This document shows, piece after piece, positions 1 through 8,545 of a stretch of 64,000 nt of DNA. The DNA comes from Nitrospira sp. Lineage in GTDB: Bacteria; Nitrospirota; Nitrospiria; Nitrospirales; Nitrospiraceae. The position numbers and the translations under genes are program-made. The DNA lies in the NCBI GenBank assembly GCA_024331125.1, contig JANDJI010000006.1, positions 1 through 64,000 on the forward strand, written 5' to 3'. The notes beneath the pieces are model-generated. The model had not been told where the DNA came from and did not search any database. It worked only from the letters and a program-made list of their open reading frames with translations. Numbering within the stretch: the first letter of the stretch is position 1; the number at the start of each line of letters is the position of its first letter.

Positions 1-321
1 GGAGGCGGCCAGCCACACGGCCTTGCCGCCCTGGCCCCCCCATTTCAGCACTCGGGAGTCGGCCTCCCCCCGACGCACCCGCTCCCACAGCGCGCGATCC
101 TCCGGACTCTCCGCCTCCGCCGGCTCGCAGAAGAGGTGATGTGGTTTTCCCTTGATCTCGTCCAGGGCATAGCCCGTGAGCGCCAGAAACCGCTCGTTCG
201 CCGTCACCACCGTCCCATCCGGCGCCAACTCAAGCAGAGCCTGCGCACGATCGGCCGCTTCGCCGTACTCTTTCAAATTCCTTACGCCTCTCATGTTCCT
301 CCCAAATAGATTCCCCATATG
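1..321 (-). CDS. PAS-containing methyl-accepting chemotaxis protein, N-terminal part
   Basis: The visible 107 codons begin at an ATG preceded by GAGAGGA and run off the left edge. After a short basic N-terminus they encode a PAS fold (about residues 18-107) containing LLELAPDGTVVTANERFL and LTGYALDEIKGKPHHLF. This pattern is typical of soluble Aer/BdlA-like chemoreceptors, in which a PAS domain binds FAD or haem and feeds a C-terminal MCP signalling domain. That domain would lie outside the window, so the receptor assignment rests on PAS type and position: it follows cheW by 125 bp in the same direction. A PAS-containing kinase is a less likely alternative. Confidence 0.72.
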
Positions 322-446
322 GTCCTCTCTTTTCCTCGAAGACACGCTTCCTCGGGGCGACGCAGTCTTTGCGCCTGACCAGAAGAAACGCTTCGGCCCT
401 ACTGACATTGCTGTCCATAACATATCCGGTAAGGGGATGAGACCTG

Positions 447-962
447 TCATCTCCCATCCGACGCGGGGCCTTCCGCCAAGAGACGGTCGATATCCAACAA
501 CGCCACCAGTTTGTCACCCGATTTGGCGATCCCGCTGAGGCAACTCACATCCACCCTTGAGCCGAAGGCCGGCGGCGGTTGAATGTCCTGGCGGTCGATG
601 GTCAGCACATCGGAAACCGAATCCACCACCAGCCCCATGATCTTGTCCCGCACGACCACCACGATGATGACGGTGAAGGACGTTACATCGATCGCCGGCA
701 TCCCAAAGACCGTCCGCAACTCCACAATCGGCACGATCGTGCCCCGAAGATTGATGACTCCCTTGATAGAAGCGGGGGTGTTGGGAATCCGGGTGACGGT
801 GGTGTAGCCCTTGATCTCCTGCACGCGCAAAATATCCACCCCGTACAGTTCGTCGCCCAGCTTGAACGTCAACAATTGACTGCCGTCCGCCGCACCACTG
901 TGCCCACCGCTTTGTTGGTGCGGTTGTTTCACCGAACTTTCTAATGTTGTTACAGCCGCCAT
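447..962 (-). CDS. cheW: Chemotaxis adaptor CheW
   Basis: A 171-residue single-domain CheW protein that couples chemoreceptors to the kinase CheA at the inner membrane. The CheW beta-barrel covers about residues 30-165 and begins at LLTFKLGDELYGVDIL. It includes the conserved RIPNTPASIKGVINLRG stretch and ends with VALLDIDRLL. The start at 962 is chosen because GGAAGGAGG lies just upstream; the longer frame to 1085 lacks family similarity. The first 28 residues are low-complexity and probably flexible. It lies downstream of the ferredoxin and cheA, and upstream of a PAS receptor. Confidence 0.94.
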   Translation of the reverse strand: MAAVTTLESSVKQPHQQSGGHSGAADGSQLLTFKLGDELYGVDILRVQEIKGYTTVTRIPNTPASIKGVINLRGTIVPIVELRTVFGMPAIDVTSFTVIIVVVVRDKIMGLVVDSVSDVLTIDRQDIQPPPAFGSRVDVSCLSGIAKSGDKLVALLDIDRLLAEGPASDGR

Positions 963-1103
963 CTGATCCTCCTTCCCCTGCGGATCACACCGAGGCCGCC
1001 CGAGGGAATTGCGAGAACGTTGCGCGTTGTCCCCACACTCTCGCCTCGCTTGATTCTTTCGGGCTCGTCTCCTGGAAACCGACACCGCCTTCGCGCCTCT
1101 TGG

Positions 1104-1451
1104 TCATCCTCTGACTCCCGTCCATACCTTGGCTTGATCGATCATCTTGTTCGGATAAAGGTGACGGGCCCGTTCCAGCAGCGCGGCGCTCGACTCCGGC
1201 CGCTCCGGATCCGGCACACAACACTCCCCGATAGGACAAACGGAGGCACACTGCGGCTCTTCGAAATGACCGACACACTCAGTGCACCGTTCGTAGGCGA
1301 TCACGTAAATGTCGTCCTTGATTCCCAGTTGCCCCGCAACACGATAGCCTTTCGATTCGGCGGCGCTGCGCTTGTCGAAAATCGCCTGATTGGGGCAGGC
1401 CGGCAAACAGGCGTCGCAGGCGATGCAGTGATCGTTGATCATCAACGCCAT
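1104..1451 (-). CDS. 2[4Fe-4S] ferredoxin (Alvin/YfhL type)
   Basis: A 115-residue bacterial ferredoxin. The first cluster motif is CIACDACLPACP near the N-terminus. The second is the spaced form CTECVGHFEEPQC-x3-C, typical of Allochromatium vinosum-type ferredoxins, followed by a further Cys pair (GECC). These low-potential carriers donate single electrons in the cytoplasm. GGAG precedes the ATG. The gene starts 27 bp after the cheA stop and precedes cheW on the same strand, so it is probably transcribed with chemotaxis genes, which is an odd place for it. Possible partners elsewhere in the window include the radical SAM enzymes, LipA and RfbH, but nothing here shows which one it serves. Confidence 0.9.
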   Translation of the reverse strand: MALMINDHCIACDACLPACPNQAIFDKRSAAESKGYRVAGQLGIKDDIYVIAYERCTECVGHFEEPQCASVCPIGECCVPDPERPESSAALLERARHLYPNKMIDQAKVWTGVRG

Positions 1452-1478
1452 GGTTCCGCTCCCGTTTGATCCATGCCG

Positions 1479-3653
1479 CTACGCGGCCATCGGCGTTCCT
1501 TGACGCGCTATCTCCAACAGGCCGCGGACGTCCAGGATAAATCCGACGGTCCCGTCCCCCAAAATCGTGGCCCCGGCAATCCCTTGCACCTTGCGGAAGT
1601 TCTGCTCCATGCTCTTGATGACCACCTGTTGCTGGCCGAGAATCTCGTCCACCATCACCGCCACCCGCTCGCCCTCCGTTTCCAAGATCAAAAGAATGGC
1701 TTCCGCCGGATCAACATGTTCCGGCTTCAAGTTGAAGACGTTGTACAGCCGAATCACCGGCAGATAGATGCCCCGCACGTCGATCAGTTCTCCCTTTCCG
1801 ACGACGGTTTTCACCGCCTCCGGTTTGGGTTGAATCGACTCCAGAATCGACAGCATCGGAACGATGTAGGTTTCCCGCCCAACCCGAATCGTCATGCCTT
1901 CGATAATGGCCAGCGTCAACGGCAGCTTGAGTGTAAAGGTCGTGCCTTTGCCGTACACGGTCTTAATGGAGACGGTCCCGCCCAATGCCTCGATATTGCG
2001 TTTCACCACGTCCATACCGACGCCTCGTCCCGACAGATCGGAGACCTTGTCGGCGGTCGAGAAACCGGGCCTCATGATCAGCGGGTAGACTTGATCGTCC
2101 GACAACGCGGCGCCGTCTGAAACCAACCCTTGCTTGACGGCCTTGGCGAGGATTTTGTCGCGATTCAAACCGCGTCCATCGTCTTCGACGGTGATGCAGA
2201 TGTTCCCTCCTTCGTGAAACGCGTGCAGCTTGATGACGCCGGCTTCCGGTTTATTGTTGTCCAGTCGCTCTTCCGGCGTTTCCAGCCCATGGTCCGCGGC
2301 GTTGCGCACCAGATGCGTCAAGGGGTCGCCGATCGCCTCGATGACGGTTTTGTCCAGCTCGGTCTCTTCTCCGGACAGCACCAAGTTGATTTTTTTCCCC
2401 AATTTGCCGGCCAAATCGCGGACCAGTCTGGGGAACCGGCTGAACGCTGTCCCGATCGGAACCATGCGGATGCTCATGACCCGCTCCTGGATCTCCCTCG
2501 TGTTCCGCTCCAGTTGCGCGATGCGCTCCAGCAGAACATGGACCTGTCCCATTTCAAAACGGGTTCCCAGATCGCTCAACATCGACTGCGTGATGACCAG
2601 CTCCCCGACCAAGTTGATCAGCTTGTCGATTTTGGCGGTGTCGACGCGGATGGACGTCGTATCGGCTTTCTTGGCCTGTGCCGCGGCCTCCATTTGCCGT
2701 TGCGTTTGCAGAGCCTGCTCGATCTGCTGGGGCGTCGCGGCTTTCTGTTCGATCAGAATCTCGCCGACCCGCTTCTGTTGTGACAACGCCCGCTCCAACG
2801 CCTCTTTTGAGACCGCTCCACTTTCGACCAGAATTTCGCCGATCGACTTCGGTCCGTCCTCGGAGGCTTCAGACGTCGCGGTTTTGATCTCGCGCTGAAC
2901 GTTCGTGCCTGAGCCCTCAGGTGCGGGATTTGGAACTGTGACCGCTTCGATTGAAAGCTCGCTGTCTTCCCGCACGAACTCAAAGACCGATTCCACCTCT
3001 TTCAGCGACGCGGCGGTTTCGAGCCGCATGGTCCAGGACAGATAACAGGTCTCGGGATTCACGCCGTTGAGGTCCGGCAGCCGGGACGTATCGACGTTCA
3101 CGCGGCTGAGCCGCCCGATGCGAATCAGTTCTTTGAAGATCTGGAGCGGGTCGAGCCCGCGCCGAAAGAGCCATTCCGGCGGAGTCCATCGAATGTCGTA
3201 CGCCCCCTCGGACGCGGACGGTTCGGAAGCCGACGTCGGCGGGGTGACCGATGCTCGTTCCCCCTCCCCCGCGCTGACGGCGGCCAGCTCGGTCGAAAGC
3301 CGTTGCACGACGTTCTCATCCACGGGCGCATTGAGCTTGACTCCCTCCATCAGCGTTTTCAGACAGTCCGTGGACTTGAGCAGTAAATCGGCGATGCCCG
3401 GCGTGACGATTTTTTTGCCGCTTCGGAGAAGATCCAGAAGCGTCTCCATCTTATGCGTAAACTGAGCGATGGCGTCGAAGCCGAACATGCCGCTTGCGCC
3501 TTTGATCGAATGGGCCGAGCGGAAGATCTTGTTCAAAAGATCAAGATCCTCGGGGCGCTGCTCCAACTGAAGCAGCCCTTCCTCGACGATCGCGAGATGT
3601 TCCGCCGCCTCTTCAAAAAACGCGTCTTGGAATTGCTCGAACTCGTTGCTCAT
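1479..3653 (-). CDS. cheA: Chemotaxis histidine kinase CheA
   Basis: A 724-residue class II histidine kinase that phosphorylates CheY. Domains in order: an Hpt domain with phospho-acceptor His48 (SAHSIKGASG), a divergent middle region (about 150-245), two short GEIL(V/I) repeats (about 270-315), P3 dimerisation (IDKLINLVGELV), the HATPase domain (NAADHGLETPEER, GRGVGMD, GKGTTF) and a C-terminal CheW-like domain. The GEILV repeats resemble the N-terminal module of type II secretion/pilus ATPases and replace a normal CheY-binding P2 domain. Upstream lies a cheY; downstream, after 27 bp, a ferredoxin. Confidence 0.96.
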   Translation of the reverse strand: MSNEFEQFQDAFFEEAAEHLAIVEEGLLQLEQRPEDLDLLNKIFRSAHSIKGASGMFGFDAIAQFTHKMETLLDLLRSGKKIVTPGIADLLLKSTDCLKTLMEGVKLNAPVDENVVQRLSTELAAVSAGEGERASVTPPTSASEPSASEGAYDIRWTPPEWLFRRGLDPLQIFKELIRIGRLSRVNVDTSRLPDLNGVNPETCYLSWTMRLETAASLKEVESVFEFVREDSELSIEAVTVPNPAPEGSGTNVQREIKTATSEASEDGPKSIGEILVESGAVSKEALERALSQQKRVGEILIEQKAATPQQIEQALQTQRQMEAAAQAKKADTTSIRVDTAKIDKLINLVGELVITQSMLSDLGTRFEMGQVHVLLERIAQLERNTREIQERVMSIRMVPIGTAFSRFPRLVRDLAGKLGKKINLVLSGEETELDKTVIEAIGDPLTHLVRNAADHGLETPEERLDNNKPEAGVIKLHAFHEGGNICITVEDDGRGLNRDKILAKAVKQGLVSDGAALSDDQVYPLIMRPGFSTADKVSDLSGRGVGMDVVKRNIEALGGTVSIKTVYGKGTTFTLKLPLTLAIIEGMTIRVGRETYIVPMLSILESIQPKPEAVKTVVGKGELIDVRGIYLPVIRLYNVFNLKPEHVDPAEAILLILETEGERVAVMVDEILGQQQVVIKSMEQNFRKVQGIAGATILGDGTVGFILDVRGLLEIARQGTPMAA

Positions 3654-3809
3654 CGTCCGTCCGTCTCTGAAGCCCCGCTTCGATACCCATCCCCAAGGCC
3701 GGTTGTTATTCCACCGGTCCGTCTGAAGCGTTTCGCCGCGCCGTCATCCGATCTTCTCTTGAAACTGGAGCCGACGACTTGAAACCGACGGCCCGCCTCG
3801 CCTCCTCCG

Positions 3810-4178
3810 CTACGCCGGCAGCACCTTGGCGATCGTGCTGAGCAACACGTCCGGATTGAACGGCTTCACGATCCACCCGGTGGCCCCCGCTTCCTTTCCC
3901 GCCATCTTTTTTTCCGTCGCCGATTCGGTCGTCAGCATCAGAATCGGGGTGTACTTAAAATCGGCCGACTTTCGCAGCTCCTTGATCAGCGCGATGCCGT
4001 CCATCTCCGGCATATTGAGATCCGTCACGACGAGATCCATTTTTTTGCCCGCGATTTTGCTGACGGCGTCTCTCCCGTGCTCGGCTTCGATCACCGTGAA
4101 CCCCGCGTTCATGAGCGTGAAGGCGACCATCTGGCGCATGGTGGGCGAATCATCGACGACGAGCGCGGTTTTTCCCAT
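3810..4178 (-). CDS. cheY: Single-domain response regulator, CheY type
   Basis: A 122-residue receiver domain with no output domain. The acidic pocket (VVDDS, Asp9/Asp10), phosphoacceptor Asp53 (VVTDLNMPEMDG), the Thr in MLTTES and the Lys in IVKPF are all present. The second ATG is preferred because GGAGGATG lies upstream of it; an in-frame ATG seven codons earlier (4199) has no better site. It lies directly upstream of cheA, so it is a likely phosphorylation target of that kinase. A second CheY is encoded at 7740-8120, and the two probably differ in binding partner (motor switch versus another output or a phosphate sink). Confidence 0.92.
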   Translation of the reverse strand: MGKTALVVDDSPTMRQMVAFTLMNAGFTVIEAEHGRDAVSKIAGKKMDLVVTDLNMPEMDGIALIKELRKSADFKYTPILMLTTESATEKKMAGKEAGATGWIVKPFNPDVLLSTIAKVLPA

Positions 4179-4246
4179 CTTTTCATCCTCCGATTTCAAC
4201 GGTCAGGTTTTTTCAATGCATTTTGCCGTCCTGACGATTGGTTCAC

Positions 4247-4795
4247 TCAAAACAGCGTGACCGATTCAGTTGTTCGAGGCGATTCTGCGCAATCGGCCGT
4301 CGGCTCTTGGTCGGCAATTTTCAACGCCGAGACATCGGAACAACGCGCTTCCATCGCGACAAGGTTTCGCTCGATCGTTTCCACATCCGCAAGCCGACCC
4401 GCCGCGCGTTCGCCTTGAGTTGCGTCAAGCAGGTCCTCCAGGTGACCGCGCCACTCATTCAACGCCTTGCCGACATGGTTCAATTTTTGACCGACGATAT
4501 CTTGAAACTGCAGCGCCATGACGATTTTTGAAACACTCGCCGCACGCTCTTTTTCATGCGATGACCCCCCCGTTGACGCCAACGCTTGAAGATGGGCTCC
4601 GAGTTCCATCGCGGCGCGCTCGGTCATCCGAGTGACAGCCGCCATTTCTTCATTCAAGATCGGAATGAGGCGCACTGCACACGAAGCGACCGCCCGCCAC
4701 GCCCGTTGATGCGCTCGCAGCCTCCGGAGTTCATCGGCGTCGGCGGAATCGCTCGGGTATCCACGGGGAACGCCCGTTTCCTCGGCCATGGCCAT
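4247..4795 (-). CDS. CheZ-like putative CheY-P phosphatase without C-terminal docking peptide
   Basis: A predicted 182-residue helical protein. The sequence ALQFQDIVGQKLNHV matches the CheZ active-site helix, in which Asp and Gln spaced DxxxQ dephosphorylate CheY-P. The surrounding long helices (about 50-140) fit a four-helix bundle. Unlike the CheZ at 7080-7679, the C-terminus (about 145-182) is Ala/Glu-rich and lacks a recognisable CheY-binding tail. The start at 4795 lies 8 bp after the STAS stop; the ATG two codons later (4789) is equally possible. It could instead be a helical scaffold of the kind often annotated only as chemotaxis protein. Confidence 0.6.
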   Translation of the reverse strand: MAMAEETGVPRGYPSDSADADELRRLRAHQRAWRAVASCAVRLIPILNEEMAAVTRMTERAAMELGAHLQALASTGGSSHEKERAASVSKIVMALQFQDIVGQKLNHVGKALNEWRGHLEDLLDATQGERAAGRLADVETIERNLVAMEARCSDVSALKIADQEPTADCAESPRTTESVTLF

Positions 4796-4803
4796 CAGCC
4801 TGG

Positions 4804-5094
4804 CTACTCGCCGAGCGGCTCGGAAAATCCCAACTGGTTCAACGTTGTCCGCAAATCCTCGGACATGCCCGTAACGAACATCCGCCCCTCCTTTCGAGCC
4901 GCCCACAGCAATTGGATGGCCGCCGTGTCGACACGGCCCACTTGCGCAAGATCCAGAGAAACCAGGCCGTCATTCTGAAACAACCTGATCAGCGCTTTCT
5001 TGAAGTCCTCGACTTCGAAAATCGTCAGATCGCCCGTCGGGGTCAACTGCCTGGGATGTTCCTCCACGTCGGATGCTCCTGCTCTGACCGCCAT
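4804..5094 (-). CDS. STAS-domain protein (anti-sigma-factor antagonist/MlaB-like)
   Basis: A 96-residue STAS fold. The strand LTPTGDLTIFEVEDFKKAL is followed by VSLDLAQVGRVDTAAIQLL, in which the D-TAA motif replaces the usual DSSG/DSAG phospho-site, so Thr would be the candidate phosphorylated residue. Such proteins switch partners through Ser/Thr phosphorylation or act as small binding subunits. The start at 5094 was chosen over 5145 for domain fit and because GGAG lies 11 bp upstream. It sits between motB and a CheZ-like gene, and STAS plus CheZ-like pairs recur in chemotaxis operons. The partner is unknown. Confidence 0.7.
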   Translation of the reverse strand: MAVRAGASDVEEHPRQLTPTGDLTIFEVEDFKKALIRLFQNDGLVSLDLAQVGRVDTAAIQLLWAARKEGRMFVTGMSEDLRTTLNQLGFSEPLGE

Positions 5095-5206
5095 GAGGCC
5101 GCATTCTCCGTTTTCAGTCCGACCCGTTCTCGCGTGGCACATCAAGTCGGAAACGATATCGGCCGATTGCTCGCGATTCTTGATAGGAATCGACCCATCG
5201 GCCCGA

Positions 5207-6067
5207 TTATCGGGCTATATTTTCTTTCTGGAAGTCCGGACTTTTCGGCAAATCGGAGCCCATCGAAAAGGGCCGGGTCTGAGACAACTCGATCCCGCTC
5301 GATAATTGATCGGAGACCTCTTGGTCTTCCTCCAAGAAACGAGGCGAGAAGGCGGGAGTATGCTCAAGAATGATGATTTCCACACGCCGATTTTTGGCCC
5401 GTTGGTCGGGCGTCAGATTGGGCGCCACCGGCCTGGTATCCGCGTACCCGATGGCCGCCAGATGGTCGGACGGCACCCCGTACAGCTCCGACAGCACCCG
5501 GACGACCATTACGGCCCGCGTCGCCGAGAGTTCCCAGTTTGAGGGGAACTGCGCCGTCCTGATCGGCACGTTGTCCGTATGGCCCTCCACCCGAACGTGC
5601 CGATTCAACTCCAGCAGCGCACCCGCCAAACCCTTCAAAAACGACAGCGCCTCTTGACGAATCGCCGCCTCGCCGCTTTTGAACAGAATGGTGTCAGGTA
5701 TCGTGATGATGATGTCCCCGTCTTCTTTTTCCAGCATATGAATCAACGCGAACTGGGACGCCGTCTGTGACGACTTCACCAGCTCGCGCAGATGGCGAAG
5801 CGCTATTTCTTTGGACCCCGGAATGGACGGCGTTTTCAAGGCCGGCCGATACTGACCGATGCTGAAGAGCGCCGATGACATGTCCGGGTTCGGAACGGGA
5901 CGAAGAGCGGCTCGAATCGACTCGCTGACCGTGCGGAATTTTCCTTCATTGACGGCCGAGACCGAATACATCACCACGAAGAACGCAAACAACAAGGTAA
6001 TAAAATCCGCGTACGACACGAGCCAACGCTCGTGGTTTTCGTGCTCCTCATGTTTCTGTTTCGCCAT
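5207..6067 (-). CDS. motB: Flagellar motor stator protein MotB/MotD
   Basis: A 286-residue stator subunit. A charged cytoplasmic N-terminus (MAKQKHEEHENHERW) leads into one membrane helix (about 15-40, WLVSYADFITLLFAFF), where Asp21 is the expected proton-binding residue. The periplasmic part carries an OmpA-like peptidoglycan-binding domain (about 140-250) with VEGHTDNVPI and SATRAVMVVRVL. The start at 6067 is preferred over 6130 because GGCGGA lies upstream and the protein then begins as MotB proteins do. It follows motA by 89 bp and would form the MotA-MotB ion channel with it. Confidence 0.93.
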   Translation of the reverse strand: MAKQKHEEHENHERWLVSYADFITLLFAFFVVMYSVSAVNEGKFRTVSESIRAALRPVPNPDMSSALFSIGQYRPALKTPSIPGSKEIALRHLRELVKSSQTASQFALIHMLEKEDGDIIITIPDTILFKSGEAAIRQEALSFLKGLAGALLELNRHVRVEGHTDNVPIRTAQFPSNWELSATRAVMVVRVLSELYGVPSDHLAAIGYADTRPVAPNLTPDQRAKNRRVEIIILEHTPAFSPRFLEEDQEVSDQLSSGIELSQTRPFSMGSDLPKSPDFQKENIAR

Positions 6068-6156
6068 TGACGACCATCCGCCGGTGAAGAGAGGCAGGGA
6101 TTGGTTCTCGGTTTCTTTGACTACTGACAACCGGGAACTTTCTTGCTATCGACCGC

Positions 6157-6927
6157 TCACTTCTTGGCCGGTTTCGATCGTTCATTGGGAGGCAGGAACC
6201 CTTCAAGTTTTTCCTGCAACAGCCTGGGATTTTCTCCATGCGCGAGACCCACCAGCCCCATGATGGTCAAATTGCGCGAACCGGCTTCTTCTTTCAGTTT
6301 CATTTTGATTTTGTTCGCCAACGGCAGAAAAAACAGATTCGCCGCACCCACGCCGTACACCGTGGCTACGAACGCAACGGCGATGCCGCTGCCGAGTTTG
6401 GATGGATCGGCAAGGTTTTCCATGACGTGAATCAACCCGAGCACCGCGCCCAAAATGCCGACCGTGGGGGCATATCCTCCGGCCGCCTCCCACACCTTGG
6501 CCGCCTTGATGCCTTCTTCTTCATGGTGTTCCACTTCGACTTCCAAAATCTCGTGCACCGCTTTGGGGTCTGTGCCGTCAACGATCAACTGCACCCCCTT
6601 TTTCATGAACGGATCCTTGATTTCTTTCAGCTTGCTTTCCAACGCCAGCAATCCCTGTTTTCGCGATACGTTGGCCAAGTCGAGAATCAACTTGATCGTT
6701 TCCTTGTTGTCGATACGGGGCCCGGCAAGCGCCAGGGACAACGCGCCCACGGCCTTCAAGACGACCGACAGCGAATTTTGGACCAAGCAGGCGCCGATCG
6801 TACCGCCGATGACGATCACAAAGGCCGTCAATTGAAGGATCGAGCCCAAGTGGCCGCCTTCCAACGCCTGACCGCCGATGATGGCTCCAAGAGCCACGAC
6901 GATGCCTATGATCGTGGCGATGTCCAT
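6157..6927 (-). CDS. motA: Flagellar motor stator protein MotA
   Basis: A 256-residue MotA/PomA protein. Two membrane helices lie at the N-terminus (about 1-50) and two more at about 145-200 (GYAPTVGILGAVLGLIHVM and SGIAVAFVATVYGVGAANLFF). A cytoplasmic loop between them (about 70-140) contacts FliG. The C-terminal tail is cytoplasmic and basic (ERSKPAKK). Length and topology fit the MotA/PomA family, and the paired motB follows immediately. The type (proton or sodium) cannot be fixed from sequence alone. Confidence 0.94.
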   Translation of the reverse strand: MDIATIIGIVVALGAIIGGQALEGGHLGSILQLTAFVIVIGGTIGACLVQNSLSVVLKAVGALSLALAGPRIDNKETIKLILDLANVSRKQGLLALESKLKEIKDPFMKKGVQLIVDGTDPKAVHEILEVEVEHHEEEGIKAAKVWEAAGGYAPTVGILGAVLGLIHVMENLADPSKLGSGIAVAFVATVYGVGAANLFFLPLANKIKMKLKEEAGSRNLTIMGLVGLAHGENPRLLQEKLEGFLPPNERSKPAKK

Positions 6928-7079
6928 TCTTTATCGCTCTTGATGACGGCCCCATAGGAACGCAGCCGTCTGCAATGGGAAGAATTAAGAACGAACAGGG
7001 ACGAACAATGAGTCCTTGGATGCACGTTCTCTCCATCGTTGCCTGAGCCTGACGCCTGAAATCCGACGATCGAACCGCA

Positions 7080-7679
7080 CTACTGGAACCCGAACCGCGT
7101 CAGAATTTCGTCGGCGGCGTGCTGCTTCATGGCGCTATTCTCTGATTGCTCAAGCTGCCTGAGGATTTCTTTCGTTTTTCCCTCGGTCGTTCCGCCGTTC
7201 TCATTGTGCTGAATTCCAAACTCCACGACGAGCTTGACGAGCTTCTCCCGTACATCTTCGAGAATCACAACCAACTTTTTGACCCGCTGGGCCACGAGAT
7301 CCTGAAATGAGAGGGCGGTCATGATCTCCGTCAAGCGTCGCTCGTCTTCGTTCAGATCGGCGATAACCCTCTCAACCCTGCCTACGAGCGTAACGTGGCG
7401 GCTCTCTCTCAACGATTCTACGACCGCCCGACATTCCCCCATGACCGCGGCTCGGCTGTCTTGAATCAATTCCGTCAGCCTCATCACTTCCATGACACCG
7501 TCCTCCGTCATCCTGACGAGATCGGTCAGATGAGACGCGACGGTCGGAATCTGCGCGCTGCTCTCCATAAGGGGGCGGCCGACTTCCGAAACGGCCCTCA
7601 TCGCGTTTTCGACGAATCGCGCCAATGCTCCGATCTCTCCGTAGAGGATGTCCAATCTCCCTTTGGCTTCTGTCTCCAT
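7080..7679 (-). CDS. cheZ: CheY-P phosphatase CheZ
   Basis: A 199-residue, almost wholly helical protein. LSFQDLVAQRVKKLV carries the CheZ catalytic pair Asp and Gln (DxxxQ) that remove phosphate from CheY. The C-terminus ADEILTRFGFQ closely resembles the CheZ tail peptide that docks on CheY, joined to the bundle by a charged linker (about 160-190). The start at 7679 (ATG) is preferred over a TTG at 7706 that has no ribosome site. It follows cheY (7740-8120) by 60 bp, the E. coli-like cheY-cheZ pairing. A second CheZ-like protein occurs at 4247-4795. Confidence 0.85.
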   Translation of the reverse strand: METEAKGRLDILYGEIGALARFVENAMRAVSEVGRPLMESSAQIPTVASHLTDLVRMTEDGVMEVMRLTELIQDSRAAVMGECRAVVESLRESRHVTLVGRVERVIADLNEDERRLTEIMTALSFQDLVAQRVKKLVVILEDVREKLVKLVVEFGIQHNENGGTTEGKTKEILRQLEQSENSAMKQHAADEILTRFGFQ

Positions 7680-7739
7680 GAAGGCTCGGCTTTCTTCCTG
7701 CCCCAAGCAGGATGCACGGAATTTCCTTATGCAACGAGG

Positions 7740-8120
7740 CTACTTGAAGATTTTTCCCAGTTTTTCCTGCATCGTTTCCGCCGTAAACGGCTTGACGATG
7801 TAATTACTGACTCCGGCTTGAATCGCTTCAATGAGATTGCCTTGCTGAGCCTCGGCCGTGACCATCAATACCGGAATCGCTTTCAGCTTTTCATCGGACC
7901 GAATCGCCCGCAGCATGTCGATGCCCGTCATGACCGGCATGTTCCAATCAGATACGACGAGGCCATAAGTCCCCGCCCGCAGTTTTTGCAGGGCCTCCGC
8001 TCCGTTTTCCGCTTCTTCCACCTGACTGAATCCAAGCTGTTTCAGAATGTTCTTCACGATTCTTCTCATCGTCGCCATATCGTCGACGACGAGCACCTTC
8101 ATGGTCAGATCAGCCGCCAT
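7740..8120 (-). CDS. cheY: Chemotaxis response regulator CheY
   Basis: A 126-residue receiver domain close to enterobacterial Che[18 protein letters not shown] with Asp13/Asp14, phosphoacceptor Asp58 ([12 protein letters not shown]), VTAEA and IVKPF with the conserved Lys. The DWNMP motif and the MATMRR helix are typical of motor-switch CheY proteins. GAAGGAGG precedes the chosen ATG; the longer frame to 8180 is not supported. It is the first gene of the run cheY-cheZ-motA-motB on the minus strand, with a candidate sigma-28 site about 120 bp upstream. Confidence 0.95.
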   Translation of the reverse strand: MAADLTMKVLVVDDMATMRRIVKNILKQLGFSQVEEAENGAEALQKLRAGTYGLVVSDWNMPVMTGIDMLRAIRSDEKLKAIPVLMVTAEAQQGNLIEAIQAGVSNYIVKPFTAETMQEKLGKIFK

Positions 8121-8239
8121 ATCGCCTCCTTCACACCATAAAGCTGTAAGGGGATGCGGCGGTGCGTGCGGCACCGACAATTTGCCCCATTACACATTTG
8201 AGCGCACCATGCCTTCCCGTCGATTATTCCGCGCTCCGC

Positions 8240-8267
8240 TTATCGGCGAATTCCTGATCGAACATGA
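8240..8267 (-). promoter_or_regulatory. Candidate sigma-28 promoter upstream of cheY-cheZ-motAB
   Basis: On the minus strand the sequence is TCATGTTC, a 12-nt spacer, then GCCGATAA. The -10 is a perfect FliA consensus. The -35 matches 5 of 8 positions and the spacer is one base longer than usual. It lies about 120 bp before cheY. A given 8-mer occurs about twice by chance in a window of this size, so this is suggestive only. Confidence 0.38.
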
Positions 8268-8314
8268 GGGCAACTTACGACCGCGTGGGGGGAAATGCAC
8301 GACAATGACGGCCG

Positions 8315-8545
8315 CTAGTTTTGCTGTGACCTGGCGCGGAACCATTCTTGGACGTCACGCCGGAGAAAACGCCAATGCTTTCCAATTTTCGAAGCCGGCA
8401 ATTCGCCGATTCGAGCAAGCTTGTACACCGTCGATTTTGGCACCCGAAGGAAACTAGCTACGTCCATCACGGTTAAGATCTCGCCGTGCGCCTCGGACAC
8501 ATCGGTCATTTGCTGTTCCATGCTCGTTGATCCCACTTCATTCAT
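8315..8545 (-). CDS. Excisionase/MerR-like small DNA-binding protein (HTH_17)
   Basis: A 76-residue protein ending in a winged helix-turn-helix of the excisionase/AlpA/BldC type (about residues 22-70): ILTVMDVASFLRVPKSTVYK, then IGELPASKIGKHWRFLRRDVQEWF. Family members bind DNA and act as small regulators or recombination directionality factors. No integrase or phage gene is nearby, so a regulatory role is more likely. The start is uncertain: ATGs at 8545 and 8519-8521 are both possible, and neither has a strong ribosome site. It lies just downstream of the chemoreceptor-like gene at 8633. Confidence 0.72.
   Translation of the reverse strand: MNEVGSTSMEQQMTDVSEAHGEILTVMDVASFLRVPKSTVYKLARIGELPASKIGKHWRFLRRDVQEWFRARSQQN

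Noticed and set aside
8315..8545. Excisionase-like gene as evidence for a prophage or integrated element
   Set aside because: No integrase, phage structural gene or att-like repeat is nearby, and the flanks are continuous motility genes. The HTH type is also common in chromosomal regulators.
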